From Streptomyces curacoi (lineage in GTDB: Bacteria > Actinomycetota > Actinomycetes > Streptomycetales > Streptomycetaceae), in the NCBI RefSeq assembly GCF_001513975.1, contig NZ_KQ947996.1, positions 1 to 48,148 on the forward strand: DNA of 48,148 nucleotides, written 5' to 3'. The number at the start of each line of letters is the position of its first letter. The first letter of the stretch is position 1. Of this stretch, positions 24,352 to 33,467 are shown in pieces. The notes under the pieces were generated by a model. It searched no databases. It worked only from the letters and a program-made list of their open reading frames with translations, and was not told the DNA's origin. Made by a program: the position numbers and the translations under genes.

Positions 24352-25182
24352 TCAGAACTCCTCGTGCACTTCGGGGTCCCCGCCGATGCGCCTGTGGGCG
24401 CGGTCCGCGAGCGCCGTCATCTGCACGGGGCTGAGTTCGAAGCCGAAGACGTCGAGGTTCTCCCGCTGTCGCCCGGGGTCGGCCGACTTCGGGACGGGGA
24501 CGGCGCCGAGCTGGATGTGCCAGCGCAGGACGGCCTGGCCGGGCGTCACCCCGTGCGCCTCGGCGATCGAGAGGACCAGGGGATCGTCCAGCAAGGCCGT
24601 GCCGCGGCCCAGCGGGCTCCAGCTCTCGGTCAGGATGCCCTTGGCCGTGTGGAAGGCGCGCAGCTCCTCCTGCGGGAACAGCGGGTGCAGCTCGATCTGG
24701 TTGACGGAGGGCAGGACCCCGGTCTCCTTCTCCAGCCGCTCGATCTGCTCGGGCGTGAAGTTGGAGACGCCGATCGACCGGACGAGACCTTCCTCGCGCA
24801 GCTTGATCATCGCCCGCCAGGAATCGACGTACCTGCCGACGCGGGGGAGCGGCCAGTGGATCAGATACAGGTCGACGTACTCGACGCCGAGGCGGCGCCG
24901 GGACTCCTCGAAGGAGGCGAGGGTCTCCTCGTAGCCGTGGTGCCGGCCGGGCAGCTTCGTCGTCACCACGACCTCCTCGCGCGGGACGCCGCTGCGGGCG
25001 ACGGCCCGGCCGACCCCCGTCTCGTTGCGGTAGTTCGTCGCCGTGTCGACGAGGCGGTAGCCCAGCGCCAGGGCGTCCGCCACCGCCTGCTCCGCCTGCG
25101 CGTCGTCCAGCGGCCAGGTACCCAGGCCGATGGCGGGGAGCGTCGTACCGTCGTTGAGCGTGTGCAGCGGGATGCTGATCAC
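24352..25182 (-). CDS. Aldo/keto reductase
   Basis: A 276-residue NADPH-dependent reductase of the 2,5-diketo-D-gluconate reductase type. The catalytic tetrad is visible: Asp in RLVDTATNY, Tyr in the same motif, Lys in VVTTKLPG and His in DLYLIHWP. Cofactor-binding motifs follow (SIGVSNF, NQIELHPLFPQEELRAFH, VPKSADPGRQRENLDVF). The GTG at 25182 has GGAAGG eight bases upstream; the frame extends further but over the divergent promoter. It is divergent from the LacI regulator gene (78 bases apart), so it might belong to the sugar regulon, but no operator of the type at 30939 is visible here. Confidence 0.93.
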   Translation of the reverse strand: MISIPLHTLNDGTTLPAIGLGTWPLDDAQAEQAVADALALGYRLVDTATNYRNETGVGRAVARSGVPREEVVVTTKLPGRHHGYEETLASFEESRRRLGVEYVDLYLIHWPLPRVGRYVDSWRAMIKLREEGLVRSIGVSNFTPEQIERLEKETGVLPSVNQIELHPLFPQEELRAFHTAKGILTESWSPLGRGTALLDDPLVLSIAEAHGVTPGQAVLRWHIQLGAVPVPKSADPGRQRENLDVFGFELSPVQMTALADRAHRRIGGDPEVHEEF

Positions 25183-25259
25183 CGTCGGACCTTCCCTCGA
25201 CTGTGCCGTACACCCAGCGTCACGGATAGGGTGAGGATCGATCAACCGGACGGGTGGGG

Positions 25260-26339
25260 ATGAAGGCAGCGGACGGCATGGGCGGCACCGAGGGCAAGCA
25301 GACGACGGGATCGCGTCCCACGTCACGGGACGTCGCCCGGCGCGCCGGCGTGTCGCACACGGCGGTCTCCTTCGTCTTCAACGGCCGCGCCGAGGGCAAC
25401 CTCTCGCCCGCCACCCAGGAACGCATCCGCCGGGCCGCCGCCGAGCTCGGCTACCGCCCCGACCCCGTCGCGCGCGGTCTGCGCCGCCGCCGTACGGCCG
25501 TGATCGGCCTGGTCACCGACGAGATCGCCTCCTCGCCGTTCGCCGGCCGGCTGCTGCGCGGCGCCATGGAGACCGCCTGGGAGAGCGAGCACCTCGTCCT
25601 GACCATCGACTCCGGCGGCGACCCCGCCAAGGAGGACGCGGCCGTAGCCGAACTCCTCGACCGGCGCGTGGACGGCATCATCTACGCGGCCATGTCGCTG
25701 CGCCGCGTCCGCGTCCCCGAGGGCCTGCACCGCACCCACTCCGTCCTCGCCAACTGCCTGCCCGAGGACGACTCCCTGCCCGCCGTGATCCCCGCCGAGC
25801 GCGCCGGAGGCCGTACGGCGGCCCGGCTGCTGCTGGACCAGGGGCACCACAGGGTCGCCATGGTGGGCGGGCAGGACGACATCGCCTCCGTCGACCGCCT
25901 GCGCGGCTTCCGGGACGCCCTGCGCGCCGAGGGCGTCACGGTCCCCAAGGACTGGGTGGTACGCACCGGAGGCGAGATCACCGGAGGGTACGAGGGCGCG
26001 ATGCGCGTCCTCGACGGGGCCCCCGCCGACCGGCGCCCCACCGGCATCTTCTGCTACAACGACCGGGTCGCGGCGGGCGTCCTGCACGCCGCGACCCGGC
26101 TCGGCATCACCGTCCCCGGCGAGCTGTCGGTGGTCGGCTACGACGACCAGGAACACATGGCCGAGTTCCTCACGCCGCCCCTCACCACCGTCGCGCTGCC
26201 GCACCGGGCGATGGGCGAGTCCGCCGCCCGGCTGCTCCTCGACTCCATCGACACGGGCAGGACGCCGCCCGCGACGGTGCGGCGCCTCGCGTGCTCGGTG
26301 ATCAGTCGTGCGTCGGTGGGGCGAGCTCCCAGCCGGTGA
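25260..26339 (+). CDS. LacI-family repressor, probable regulator of the fructan genes
   Basis: A 359-residue LacI protein. The N-terminal helix-turn-helix is TSRDVARRAGVSHTAVSFVFNGRAEGNLSPATQERIRRAAAELGYRPDPVARGLRRRRT, including the hinge. The periplasmic-binding-like sensor domain follows (GLVTDEIASSPFAGRLLRGAMETAW, GYDDQEHMAEFLTPPLTTV). The start could be ATG 25260 or ATG 25278. The gene is convergent with the intracellular GH32 gene and their ends overlap by 38 bases. With two LacI-like boxes in the promoter region of the importer and levanase, it is the obvious repressor of the fructan system, released by an oligofructoside or its phosphate. Confidence 0.93.
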   Translation: MKAADGMGGTEGKQTTGSRPTSRDVARRAGVSHTAVSFVFNGRAEGNLSPATQERIRRAAAELGYRPDPVARGLRRRRTAVIGLVTDEIASSPFAGRLLRGAMETAWESEHLVLTIDSGGDPAKEDAAVAELLDRRVDGIIYAAMSLRRVRVPEGLHRTHSVLANCLPEDDSLPAVIPAERAGGRTAARLLLDQGHHRVAMVGGQDDIASVDRLRGFRDALRAEGVTVPKDWVVRTGGEITGGYEGAMRVLDGAPADRRPTGIFCYNDRVAAGVLHAATRLGITVPGELSVVGYDDQEHMAEFLTPPLTTVALPHRAMGESAARLLLDSIDTGRTPPATVRRLACSVISRASVGRAPSR

Positions 26340-27702
26340 CCGTGGCCCCGGGATCTGTGACGGCGAGTTCGGGTACGTCGTCCGGTCGCCGGTAGACCCG
26401 CTCGGTGACCGTGGCCCGGTCGCCGACGAACAGCTCCAGCAGCGAGCCGTCGACGAGGATCCGCACCTCGTCGGCCGGTGCCCGCACCACGATCGGCGCC
26501 GCCCCGTCGGGCCGTGCCCGCGGCCAGGCACCGCGGTCGAGGGTCACCGTGCCCGCGTCCGGGTCGAGCACGACCGTCAGCTCCGCGCCCGAGGCGGACC
26601 GCAGCAGGCTCACGGTGGTGCGGCTGGAGGCGGTGACGGTCAGGTCGTACGCCTCCGGCAGCGCAGTACGAACGCCCGGTGACGTGGCGAACGGCTCCGC
26701 CGCACGCAGCAGTTCGAGCTCCGGAGCCGGTACGACCCGCAGGGTGCCGTCGGAACGGACGTCCACCACCCTCGGTGCGGTCAGGACACCTGCCCATCCG
26801 GCGCGATCGACCTCGCTCTGTTCGCGTGCCTCCCAGGACCATCCCCACATCAGTGCCCGGTCCGGCTCCTGGAGCACGGCGGGTGCGTAGAAGTCCCGGC
26901 CGTGGTCCAGCTGTCCTCCGGTGCGGGCCTCGAAGCGCAGGCCGCCTTCGACGCAAGTTTGGAGACTGCCCGTCAGATAGCCGGTGGCGCACGGGTCTCC
27001 GTCCCACAGCGACACCACCAGCGCCCACTCGCCGTCCGGCGTCGAGAACAGCTGCGGGCACTCCCAGCCGACCGCCTTGTCGCCGAACACGTCCATCGCC
27101 ACGGGGTCGTTGCCGTCGAGCAGCACCCCGGCGAACCGCCAGTCGGCCAGGTCGTCACAGTCGTACAGCAGCACCGACGGAGTCCCGTCGGCGTGCCCCG
27201 CACCCACCAGTGCCCACCGCCGGCCACCGCTGCTGAACACGAACGGGTCACGGAACATGACCACGTCCAGGTCGGCGGGCGGGCCCGCCACCACCGGGGT
27301 GGGCAGCGGCCGCCAGTCGGTTAGCGTCTCGTCCTCCGGCATCAGCGCCCGCGCCAGGCAGATCGAGCCGAGGCCGGTGTGGTGGCGGTCGACGCCCGTG
27401 TACACGGCCGTCGGCACGCCGTCGTCGTCGACCACGCAGCCGGACCAGCAGCCCGCCTCGTCCGGGCCGCCGGGCGTCGGGGCGAGCGCGATCGGATGGT
27501 GCTCCCAGTGGACGAGGTCGTGGCTGGAGACATGGCCCCAGTGAACGTTCGCGTGCACCGGGGCGTCGGGGTTGTGCTGGTAGAAGAGGTGATGGCGGCC
27601 CCGCCAACGGAACGGACCGTTCGGGTCGTTGATCCAGTTGGCGGGGGGACGGACCCGGAAGCGCGGGGCGCCCGGGTCCGTGGACTGAGCGGCGAGGCTC
27701 AA
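26302..27702 (-). CDS. Intracellular GH32 beta-fructosidase
   Basis: A 466-residue GH32 enzyme without signal peptide, so it works in the cytosol on imported oligofructosides or sucrose. The nucleophile motif NWINDPNG holds D26. The transition-state motif FRDP is in DVVMFRDPFVFSS, and the acid/base motif WECPQLF follows. Residues 340-466 form the C-terminal beta-sandwich (VRILVDGSLLELFVGDRATVTERVY). The start is a TTG at 27702 that overlaps the permease stop (TTGA) and has AGGAG eight bases upstream. It ends the four-gene import operon. Confidence 0.94.
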   Translation of the reverse strand: MSLAAQSTDPGAPRFRVRPPANWINDPNGPFRWRGRHHLFYQHNPDAPVHANVHWGHVSSHDLVHWEHHPIALAPTPGGPDEAGCWSGCVVDDDGVPTAVYTGVDRHHTGLGSICLARALMPEDETLTDWRPLPTPVVAGPPADLDVVMFRDPFVFSSGGRRWALVGAGHADGTPSVLLYDCDDLADWRFAGVLLDGNDPVAMDVFGDKAVGWECPQLFSTPDGEWALVVSLWDGDPCATGYLTGSLQTCVEGGLRFEARTGGQLDHGRDFYAPAVLQEPDRALMWGWSWEAREQSEVDRAGWAGVLTAPRVVDVRSDGTLRVVPAPELELLRAAEPFATSPGVRTALPEAYDLTVTASSRTTVSLLRSASGAELTVVLDPDAGTVTLDRGAWPRARPDGAAPIVVRAPADEVRILVDGSLLELFVGDRATVTERVYRRPDDVPELAVTDPGATVTGWELAPPTHD

Positions 27703-28571
27703 CGGTTGACTCCTGCGGACGTGATGCCCTCACGCAGAGGGCGCTGACCGACGACGAACACGGCGACGGCGGGGATCATGGAGAGGACGACACCGGCGAG
27801 CACCACCGAGATGGAGCCGGTGCCCAGGTTGCCCTGGAGGGAGACCAGGCCCAGGGGGAGTGTGTAGTTCTGGCCGGAGGTCTCCAGGATCAGCGGGCGG
27901 AAGAACTCGTTCCAGTGGTAGTTGAAGGCCAGCACGCCGACGATCGCGAGGCCCGGCGCGGCCAGCGGGGCGTACACGGACCGGAAGGTCCGCCAGGGCC
28001 CGCAGCCGTCCAGCATCGCCGCCTCGCCCAGGTCCTTGGGCATGCCCAGGAAGTACTGGCGCATCAGGAACGTCCCGAACGCGGTCGGGAAGGCCGGGAT
28101 GATCAGAGCGAGCAGGGTGTCGGTCAGGCCCATCGACTTCAGCACCAGGAACACCGGCACGATCGTCACCTGCAACGGCACCATCATGGTCGCCAGGACC
28201 AGCCCGAACAGCGGCTTCTTGAACCGGAATTCGAGGCGGGCGAAGGCGTATCCGGCGAGCCCGGCGGTGATCATCTGGCCCACCGCGATCAGCGCGGTCA
28301 CCAGTGTGGAGTTCAGGGCGAGCAGCCAGACGTCGATCTGGCCGAAGACCCCGCGGTAGGCGTCGGCGGACGGGTCCGTCGGGATGATCTTCGGGGGCAG
28401 GTCGAAGGCCTCGGCCGGGGTGCGCAGCGAGGTGGAGACGGTCCAGATGACCGGGCCCAGGGTCAGCAGCGCGCACACGGTCAGCCCGGCGATCCGGGCC
28501 CACGGCGCGAGCGAGTGCCGCGTACGGCTCAGGGACAGGGTTGCTTGGCTCAAGGGACTCACCCGGCTCAC
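27699..28571 (-). CDS. CUT1 sugar ABC permease, MalG type
   Basis: A 290-residue inner-membrane permease with six helices. The EAA loop that contacts the ATPase is EAAMLDGCGPWRTFRSVYAPLAAPG. The family's C-terminal ending GQRPLREGITSAGVNR is typical of MalG-like subunits. The GTG at 28571 overlaps the stop of the upstream permease (GTGA), and the stop overlaps the GH32 TTG, so translation is coupled throughout. No ATPase gene is in the operon; in Streptomyces CUT1 importers usually share the multi-system ATPase MsiK. Confidence 0.94.
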   Translation of the reverse strand: MSRVSPLSQATLSLSRTRHSLAPWARIAGLTVCALLTLGPVIWTVSTSLRTPAEAFDLPPKIIPTDPSADAYRGVFGQIDVWLLALNSTLVTALIAVGQMITAGLAGYAFARLEFRFKKPLFGLVLATMMVPLQVTIVPVFLVLKSMGLTDTLLALIIPAFPTAFGTFLMRQYFLGMPKDLGEAAMLDGCGPWRTFRSVYAPLAAPGLAIVGVLAFNYHWNEFFRPLILETSGQNYTLPLGLVSLQGNLGTGSISVVLAGVVLSMIPAVAVFVVGQRPLREGITSAGVNR

Positions 28572-29521
28572 TGGTAGTGGACGAAACGCCGGCTGAGCCG
28601 GAACTGAAGGGCGGTGACCGCCATGATCAGCACGAACAGCAGCACGCCCACCGCCGAGGCCTCACCGAAGCGCAGCTGCTCGAAGGCGCTCTCGTAGATG
28701 ACCATCACCACGGTCCGGGTGGCGTCACCGGGCCCGCCGTTGGTGAGGACGTAGGGCTGCTCGAAGACCTGGAGGGCGTTGATGATGCCGACCACGGACG
28801 CGACCAGCAGGGTGGGCGACAGCAGCGGCAGGGTGATGGCGAGGTGCTTGCGCAGCCCGGTCGCGCCGTCGAGCGAGGCGGCCTCGTGGATCTCCTTGGG
28901 GATGTTGTTCAGACCGCCGACGAACAGCAGGAACGAGAACCCGAACTGCTGCCAGACATACACCAGGACGACCGTCGTCATCGCCGCGTTCTCCGACGTC
29001 AGCCAGGGCACCGGAGCGATCCCGACGAAGCCGAGCAGCCAGTTCACCACCCCGAAGTCCTGGTTGAACAGGTACTTCATCACCACCGAGATCGACGCGG
29101 CGGACAGCACCAGCGGGAAGAAGAACGCCGAGCGGAACACCGACCGCAGCCACACCGGCATGCGCCCGTTCACGGCCAGCGCCAGCACGAGGGCGATCAG
29201 CAGTTGCAGCGCGACCGCGAACACCATGAACACCAGCGTGTTGCGGAAGGAGACCAGCACGGTCGAATCGCCGAACACCTCACGGTAGTTGGCGGCCCCG
29301 GCGAAGCTCGGATCGTCGATCACGTTCCAGTGGAAGAGGCTCAGCACCACCGAGCCGACGATCGGCACGACCGTGAAGACGACGATGCCGACGATCGTGG
29401 GCGCCAGGAAGAGGGTCGCCAGCAGCCGGGTACCACGGTCACGGGTGGAGGGCCGGGGCGCGACAGCCGGTGGCGGAGTCGGCTGCTTCGGCCGTACGGC
29501 CGGGATCTGGGTGTTCGTCAT
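28568..29521 (-). CDS. CUT1 sugar ABC permease, MalF type
   Basis: A 317-residue permease. A proline-rich cytosolic N-terminus (VRPKQPTPPPAVAPRPSTRDRG) is followed by six membrane segments, beginning LLATLFLAPTIVGIVVFTVVPIVGSVVLSLF. The EAA loop is EAASLDGATGLRKHLAITLPLLSP. The motif YVLTNGGPGDATRTVVMVIYESAF is a hallmark of MalF-like subunits. The ATG overlaps the stop of the binding-protein gene (ATGA) and its own stop overlaps the next permease start. It pairs with the MalG-type subunit to import fructan oligomers, inferred from the flanking GH32 genes. Confidence 0.95.
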   Translation of the reverse strand: MTNTQIPAVRPKQPTPPPAVAPRPSTRDRGTRLLATLFLAPTIVGIVVFTVVPIVGSVVLSLFHWNVIDDPSFAGAANYREVFGDSTVLVSFRNTLVFMVFAVALQLLIALVLALAVNGRMPVWLRSVFRSAFFFPLVLSAASISVVMKYLFNQDFGVVNWLLGFVGIAPVPWLTSENAAMTTVVLVYVWQQFGFSFLLFVGGLNNIPKEIHEAASLDGATGLRKHLAITLPLLSPTLLVASVVGIINALQVFEQPYVLTNGGPGDATRTVVMVIYESAFEQLRFGEASAVGVLLFVLIMAVTALQFRLSRRFVHYQ

Positions 29522-30927
29522 ACGTCACGCTCCATGGCCTTCTCCAGATCGCTCTGCATCCGCCGCAGCGCGGGGGCGACCGCACGCCGGGAGGCCAGGG
29601 CGGTACCGGTGTGCTTGAGCAGTACCTGCTCGACCTCGGCGACCTGCGGCGGCGCGGGGATCGGGCCGGTGTCGGGGAACTTGTCGAGGGTGTCGTAGAA
29701 GACCTGCCAGTGGTTCGGGCCGGTCTCCCGGTAGCGGTCGGCGGTCAGCATCGAGCGGCGCGCCGGGGTGGTCTGGTTGGTCTCGAACAGCCGCATCAGG
29801 GTGTCCCTGCGGGCGGCGTACTTGATGAACTCCCAGGCCTCCTCCTGCTTCTTCGACGTGCGCAGCAGCGCGTAGCCGGCCGCGCCGTACTGCATGCGCT
29901 GGGTGCGCCAGCGCGGGAAGTACTGCACGTCGAAGCCGTTCGCCTTCATGCCCGCCAGGTGCAGGCCGCCCGCCCAGAAACCGCCCGCCGGAGTGACCCC
30001 GACCCGGCCGGTGGAGAACACACCGATGAGGTTCTGGCCGTTGCCGCCCTCGGGGCGCGTGCACAGGCCCTCCTGGATGAGGGAGGCGAGATAGTCGTAC
30101 GCCTCCTCCACGCGCGCGTCGGTGGCCTGCGGGGTCGTCCAGCGGAAACCGCCGCCGCGCCCCTGCCGCTGCCCGGCCGGGTAGAAGGAGTCCCACAGCC
30201 ATGCGCCGCCCGGCGCCTTGGACTCGGCGAGCAGGTTGGTGTCGTTGGCGAACAGCCACGGCACCACGCCGCCCCACAGGCGGTTCGTCCAGAAGTACGG
30301 GGTGAACTGGGAGCCGCTGGACTTCTTCATGTCCCGCAGCAGCGCGGTGAAGTCGTCGCGGGTCCAGTCGGCCGCCGGGAAGCCGGCGCCCGCCCGCTTC
30401 AGCACCTGGGTGTTGAGGTAGATGTCGGCCGCGTTGAACTCGACCGGCAGCTGGTAGAGGCTCCCCTCGTACATCATCGACTCCACCAGCGACGGGTGGA
30501 CGTCGGCGAAGTACTCGCGCAGCTCTTCGGCGTCCCGCTTCACCCAGTCGTCCAGCGGGACCCCGAGGCGCTGCGCGAACAGCTGGACGCCTTCCGTCGC
30601 GACGTACACGAGGTCGGGGGCGGTGCCCGCCGCGATCTGGGTGAGGATCTTCGCGAAGAAGTCCGACCAGTCGACGGCCTGCACGGCGTTGATCCGGAGC
30701 TTGATGTCGGGGTGGACCTTCTTGAAGCCCTCGGTGAGCGTGCGCACGGCCTCCGGGCCGTAGGCGGGGCCGAGGGTGGCGACGACGAGCGAGCCGTCGT
30801 CGCGGCCCGGGATGTCGGCTCCGGTGAGCCGGTCCCAGCTCGCGGCGGTACCGGCCAGCGCGGCGGCTCCCGCGCCGTAGGCGCCGTACCGCAGCAGGGT
30901 GCGGCGGGTGAGATGCGAGTCGGTCAT
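29518..30927 (-). CDS. Extracellular solute-binding protein of the fructan importer
   Basis: A 469-residue family 1 binding protein. The N-terminus has a twin-arginine motif (TRRTLLRYGAYGAGAAALAGTAASW, Arg at 8-9) and no lipobox cysteine, so it is probably Tat-exported and anchored or released by other means. The body is typical: GFKKVHPDIKLRINAVQAVDWSDFFAKILTQIAAGTAPDLVYV, LYQLPVEFNAADIYLNTQVLKRAG, FSTGRVGVTPAGGFW, and GYALLRTSKKQEEAWEFIKYAA. It is first in an operon with two permeases and a GH32. No strong ribosome site precedes the ATG. A LacI-like operator box begins 12 bases upstream of the start codon. Confidence 0.93.
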   Translation of the reverse strand: MTDSHLTRRTLLRYGAYGAGAAALAGTAASWDRLTGADIPGRDDGSLVVATLGPAYGPEAVRTLTEGFKKVHPDIKLRINAVQAVDWSDFFAKILTQIAAGTAPDLVYVATEGVQLFAQRLGVPLDDWVKRDAEELREYFADVHPSLVESMMYEGSLYQLPVEFNAADIYLNTQVLKRAGAGFPAADWTRDDFTALLRDMKKSSGSQFTPYFWTNRLWGGVVPWLFANDTNLLAESKAPGGAWLWDSFYPAGQRQGRGGGFRWTTPQATDARVEEAYDYLASLIQEGLCTRPEGGNGQNLIGVFSTGRVGVTPAGGFWAGGLHLAGMKANGFDVQYFPRWRTQRMQYGAAGYALLRTSKKQEEAWEFIKYAARRDTLMRLFETNQTTPARRSMLTADRYRETGPNHWQVFYDTLDKFPDTGPIPAPPQVAEVEQVLLKHTGTALASRRAVAPALRRMQSDLEKAMERDV

Positions 30928-30938
30928 TCGGGGTGGGC

Positions 30939-30952
30939 CTAACTCGTGTTAG
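30939..30952. promoter_or_regulatory. LacI-type operator box 1
   Basis: Inverted arms CTAAC and GTTAG surround TCGT. It lies just upstream of the binding-protein ATG (30927). It shares CTAACTCGT with box 2, read on the opposite strand. Confidence 0.65.
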
Positions 30953-31013
30953 CCGAAACTGATGCCCAGATGATGAGAAGTGCGTGACGGGCCTGTCAAG
31001 AGCCGCGTACGAC

Positions 31014-31042
31014 TTGACCTTTAACGAGTTAGGTCGCACAGT
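31014..31042 (+). promoter_or_regulatory. Promoter of the secreted GH32 with embedded LacI-type box 2
   Basis: TTGACC (31014-31019), 17-base spacer, CACAGT (31037-31042). The spacer contains box 2 (31020-31032), whose inverted arms TAAC and GTTA are separated by GA; its minus-strand reading begins CTAACTCGTTAA. A repressor bound there would block RNA polymerase directly. The rest of 30953-31113 has no gene. Confidence 0.55.
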
Positions 31043-31113
31043 CCTGAGCCACATGAGTCGCCGTTCTGAGCCTCGACGACGAGACGGCGAGGCGACGAGA
31101 GGAACGATGTGTG

Positions 31114-32721
31114 ATGCGTGGATTGTCCAGAAGAGCGCTCTTCGCCGGTTCGGCGGCGGGCGCGTCGACCGCACTGCTGCCCACCGCGAGCCCGGCCGCC
31201 GCGGAATCAAGGGCCGCCTCGAAACCAAAGGCCGCCGCGGAATCAAAGGTCGCCTCGAAAACAAAGGCCGCCGCCACCTGCGCCAGTTACCGCGCCGCGT
31301 ACCACTTCACGGTCCCCGGCCAGTGGAAGAACGACCCGCAGCGCCCGGTCTGGATCGACGGGGAGTACCGGTACTACTACCTGTACAACGCGGACTACTT
31401 CACCGGCGTCGAAGGGACTGCCTGGCGCCTGGCCACCAGCACCGACCTGGTGTCCTTCACGGACCGCGGGATCGCCGTACCCAAGGACACGACTCCCAAC
31501 GGCGACGTCTGGTCGGGCTCGGCGGTGGTGGACACGCACGACACCGCGGGCTTCGGGGCCGGGGCGGTGATCGTGCTCGCCACCATGTCGCCCGGCGGCG
31601 GCACCGACCACCAGGAACAGTTCCTGTACTACTCCACCGACGGCGGGCGCACCTTCACCCCCTACGGCACCGATCCCGTCCTGCCCAGTCCGCGTGCGGG
31701 GGCCGACTTCCGCGACCCCAAGGTGATCCGCGACGAGGACCGCGACCGCTGGGTGATGGCCCTCGCCGAGGGCACCAAGGTCGGCTTCTACCACTCCGCC
31801 GATCTCAAGAAGTGGACGTACGCGGGCGGCTTCGTCAAGGAGGGGATCGGGACGCTGGAGTGCCCCGACCTGTTCCGCATCACCGCCGAGGACGGCACCG
31901 TGCAGTGGGTGCTGGGCGTCAGTGCCAACGGGAAGGGCTCGGGGCTGCCCAACACCTACGCGTACTGGACGGGGTCCTTCGACGGCAGCGCGTTCACCGC
32001 CGACGCCGCCGACCCCCAGTGGCTCGACAACGGCTGGGACTGGTACGGGGCCGTCACCTTCGAGAAGCACCGAAGCGACGGCTCGGTGGACCTGTCCGTC
32101 CGCTACGCGATGGGCTGGCTGAACAACTGGGACTACGCGCACATCACGCCCACCATCGACTGCGACGGCTTCAACGGCACCGACTCGATCGTCCGGGAGA
32201 TCACCCTGAAGCGCGCCTCCTCCGGGACGTACTACCTCGCCTCACGACCGGTCGCCGCGCTGGACGACCACGTCTCCCGCACGGTGAACCTGGGCGACCT
32301 GGAGGTCACCGGCACCCGCGTGCTCGACTACCGGGGCACGTCCTACGAGGTGACCTGCGAGATCACCTGGGACCAACTCACGGGCGCCGGCCTGCAGTTG
32401 CGTCGTTCTCCCGACGGCGGCCGCCATGTCGACGCCGGGATCTACCGCGACTTCGCCTTCCTCAACCGCCGACCCACCGTCAACCCCGACGCCTCCGGCA
32501 GATGGCAGGAGAGCCACAGCCCCTTCGACCCGTCCGCCCGCACGGTGAAGCTGCGCATCCTGGTCGACCGTACGTCCGTGGAGATGTTCGTGGACGACGG
32601 CCGGTACGTGCACTCGTCGGAGGTCTTTCCCTATCTGATCGACACCGGGCTCGCCCTGTTCACGATCGACGGCACGGCGGTGTTCCGGAACACGGTGATC
32701 CGGGAGTTCGCCGTGGAGTGA
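31114..32721 (+). CDS. Secreted GH32 levanase/inulinase-type beta-fructosidase
   Basis: A 535-residue exported GH32. The N-terminus MRGLSRRALFAGSAAGASTALLPTASPAAA is a signal peptide with a twin-arginine motif, followed by a lysine/alanine linker of two 12-residue repeats. The catalytic domain has QWKNDPQRPVW with nucleophile D74, DFRDPKVIRDEDRDRW, and GTLECPDLFRI with the acid/base Glu. The C-terminal sandwich ends with VKLRILVDRTSVEMFVDDGRYVHSSEVFP. It should cleave levan, inulin or sucrose outside the cell. The ATG at 31114 follows AGGAA by nine bases; a GTG one codon earlier is possible. It is divergent from the importer operon, and both promoters carry LacI-like boxes. Confidence 0.94.
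   Translation: MRGLSRRALFAGSAAGASTALLPTASPAAAESRAASKPKAAAESKVASKTKAAATCASYRAAYHFTVPGQWKNDPQRPVWIDGEYRYYYLYNADYFTGVEGTAWRLATSTDLVSFTDRGIAVPKDTTPNGDVWSGSAVVDTHDTAGFGAGAVIVLATMSPGGGTDHQEQFLYYSTDGGRTFTPYGTDPVLPSPRAGADFRDPKVIRDEDRDRWVMALAEGTKVGFYHSADLKKWTYAGGFVKEGIGTLECPDLFRITAEDGTVQWVLGVSANGKGSGLPNTYAYWTGSFDGSAFTADAADPQWLDNGWDWYGAVTFEKHRSDGSVDLSVRYAMGWLNNWDYAHITPTIDCDGFNGTDSIVREITLKRASSGTYYLASRPVAALDDHVSRTVNLGDLEVTGTRVLDYRGTSYEVTCEITWDQLTGAGLQLRRSPDGGRHVDAGIYRDFAFLNRRPTVNPDASGRWQESHSPFDPSARTVKLRILVDRTSVEMFVDDGRYVHSSEVFPYLIDTGLALFTIDGTAVFRNTVIREFAVE
31204..31275 (+). repeat. Two 36-base tandem repeats in the levanase linker
   Basis: Units 31204-31239 and 31240-31275 match at all but five positions and encode ESRAASKPKAAA and ESKVASKTKAAA. 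They form a basic spacer between signal peptide and catalytic domain. Confidence 0.8.
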
Positions 32722-32768
32722 GCCGGGTGAGCGGGTGAAGGTGAGTCGGGGTGAGTAAGGTCGACCGC

Positions 32769-33377
32769 ATGCAGGGCATGCGCGTGGTGCTCATCGGGGG
32801 AACGTCCCACACCGGCAAGTCGACCGTGGCCCGGGCCCTCGCGGAGCGGCTCGGGTTCGACTGCCGCTCGACGGACAAGCTGGCCCGGCACCCGGGGCGG
32901 CCCTGGCGGACGGCGGAGTGGGAACCGCCGCCGCACGTCGCCGAGCACTACGCCACCCTCGGCGTCGACGAACTGATCAGGTCGGTGCTCGACCACTACG
33001 CACGGCTGTGGCCGCGCATCCAGGAGCTGATCACCGAGCGGGCGGCCGGAGCCGGCCCGGGCCTGGTCCTGGAGGGCTCCGCGCTGTGGCCCGACCGCGT
33101 GGCCGGGCTGACGTCCGTGCCCCACACCCGGGCCGTGTGGCTCACGGCCGACGATGCCGTGCTGCGGGAGCGCATGCGGTCGTCGGCGCGGTACGAGGAA
33201 GCGACGGGCCGGGAGCGGTACCTGGTGGACAAGTTCCTGGCCCGTGCCGAGCGCTTTCAGACGCTGATGACACAGGCCGTGGACGCGCACGGCCTGGCCC
33301 GCGTCGACACGGACGGCAGCTCGGTGGGCGAGCTGGCGGACAGGGTGCTCACGGCCGTGGGCCTGCCCGCGCGTTGA
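32769..33377 (+). CDS. P-loop kinase-like protein (AAA/2-phosphoglycerate-kinase-like)
   Basis: A 202-residue protein with a Walker A motif GGTSHTGKSTVARALAERLGFDCRSTDKLARHPGRPW near the N-terminus. The fold suggests a small-molecule or nucleoside kinase, with a lid-type region LRERMRSSARYEEATGRERYLVDKFLARAERF and a strand GPGLVLEGSALWPDRVA for Walker B. The substrate is unknown; similar Streptomyces proteins are annotated only as AAA family or 2-phosphoglycerate kinase. The start may be ATG 32769 (AAGG eight bases upstream), GTG 32751 or ATG 32778. It follows the levanase gene after about 47 bases but has no evident link with sugar metabolism. Confidence 0.8.
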   Translation: MQGMRVVLIGGTSHTGKSTVARALAERLGFDCRSTDKLARHPGRPWRTAEWEPPPHVAEHYATLGVDELIRSVLDHYARLWPRIQELITERAAGAGPGLVLEGSALWPDRVAGLTSVPHTRAVWLTADDAVLRERMRSSARYEEATGRERYLVDKFLARAERFQTLMTQAVDAHGLARVDTDGSSVGELADRVLTAVGLPAR

Positions 33378-33467
33378 GGCCCTGTCGCCACGCCCGCCGA
33401 ACACTGTCACGATCTTCCCGGAAGCGGCTCGGACCCGGAGCCGGAGCGGACGACCGACGGAGCGCGC

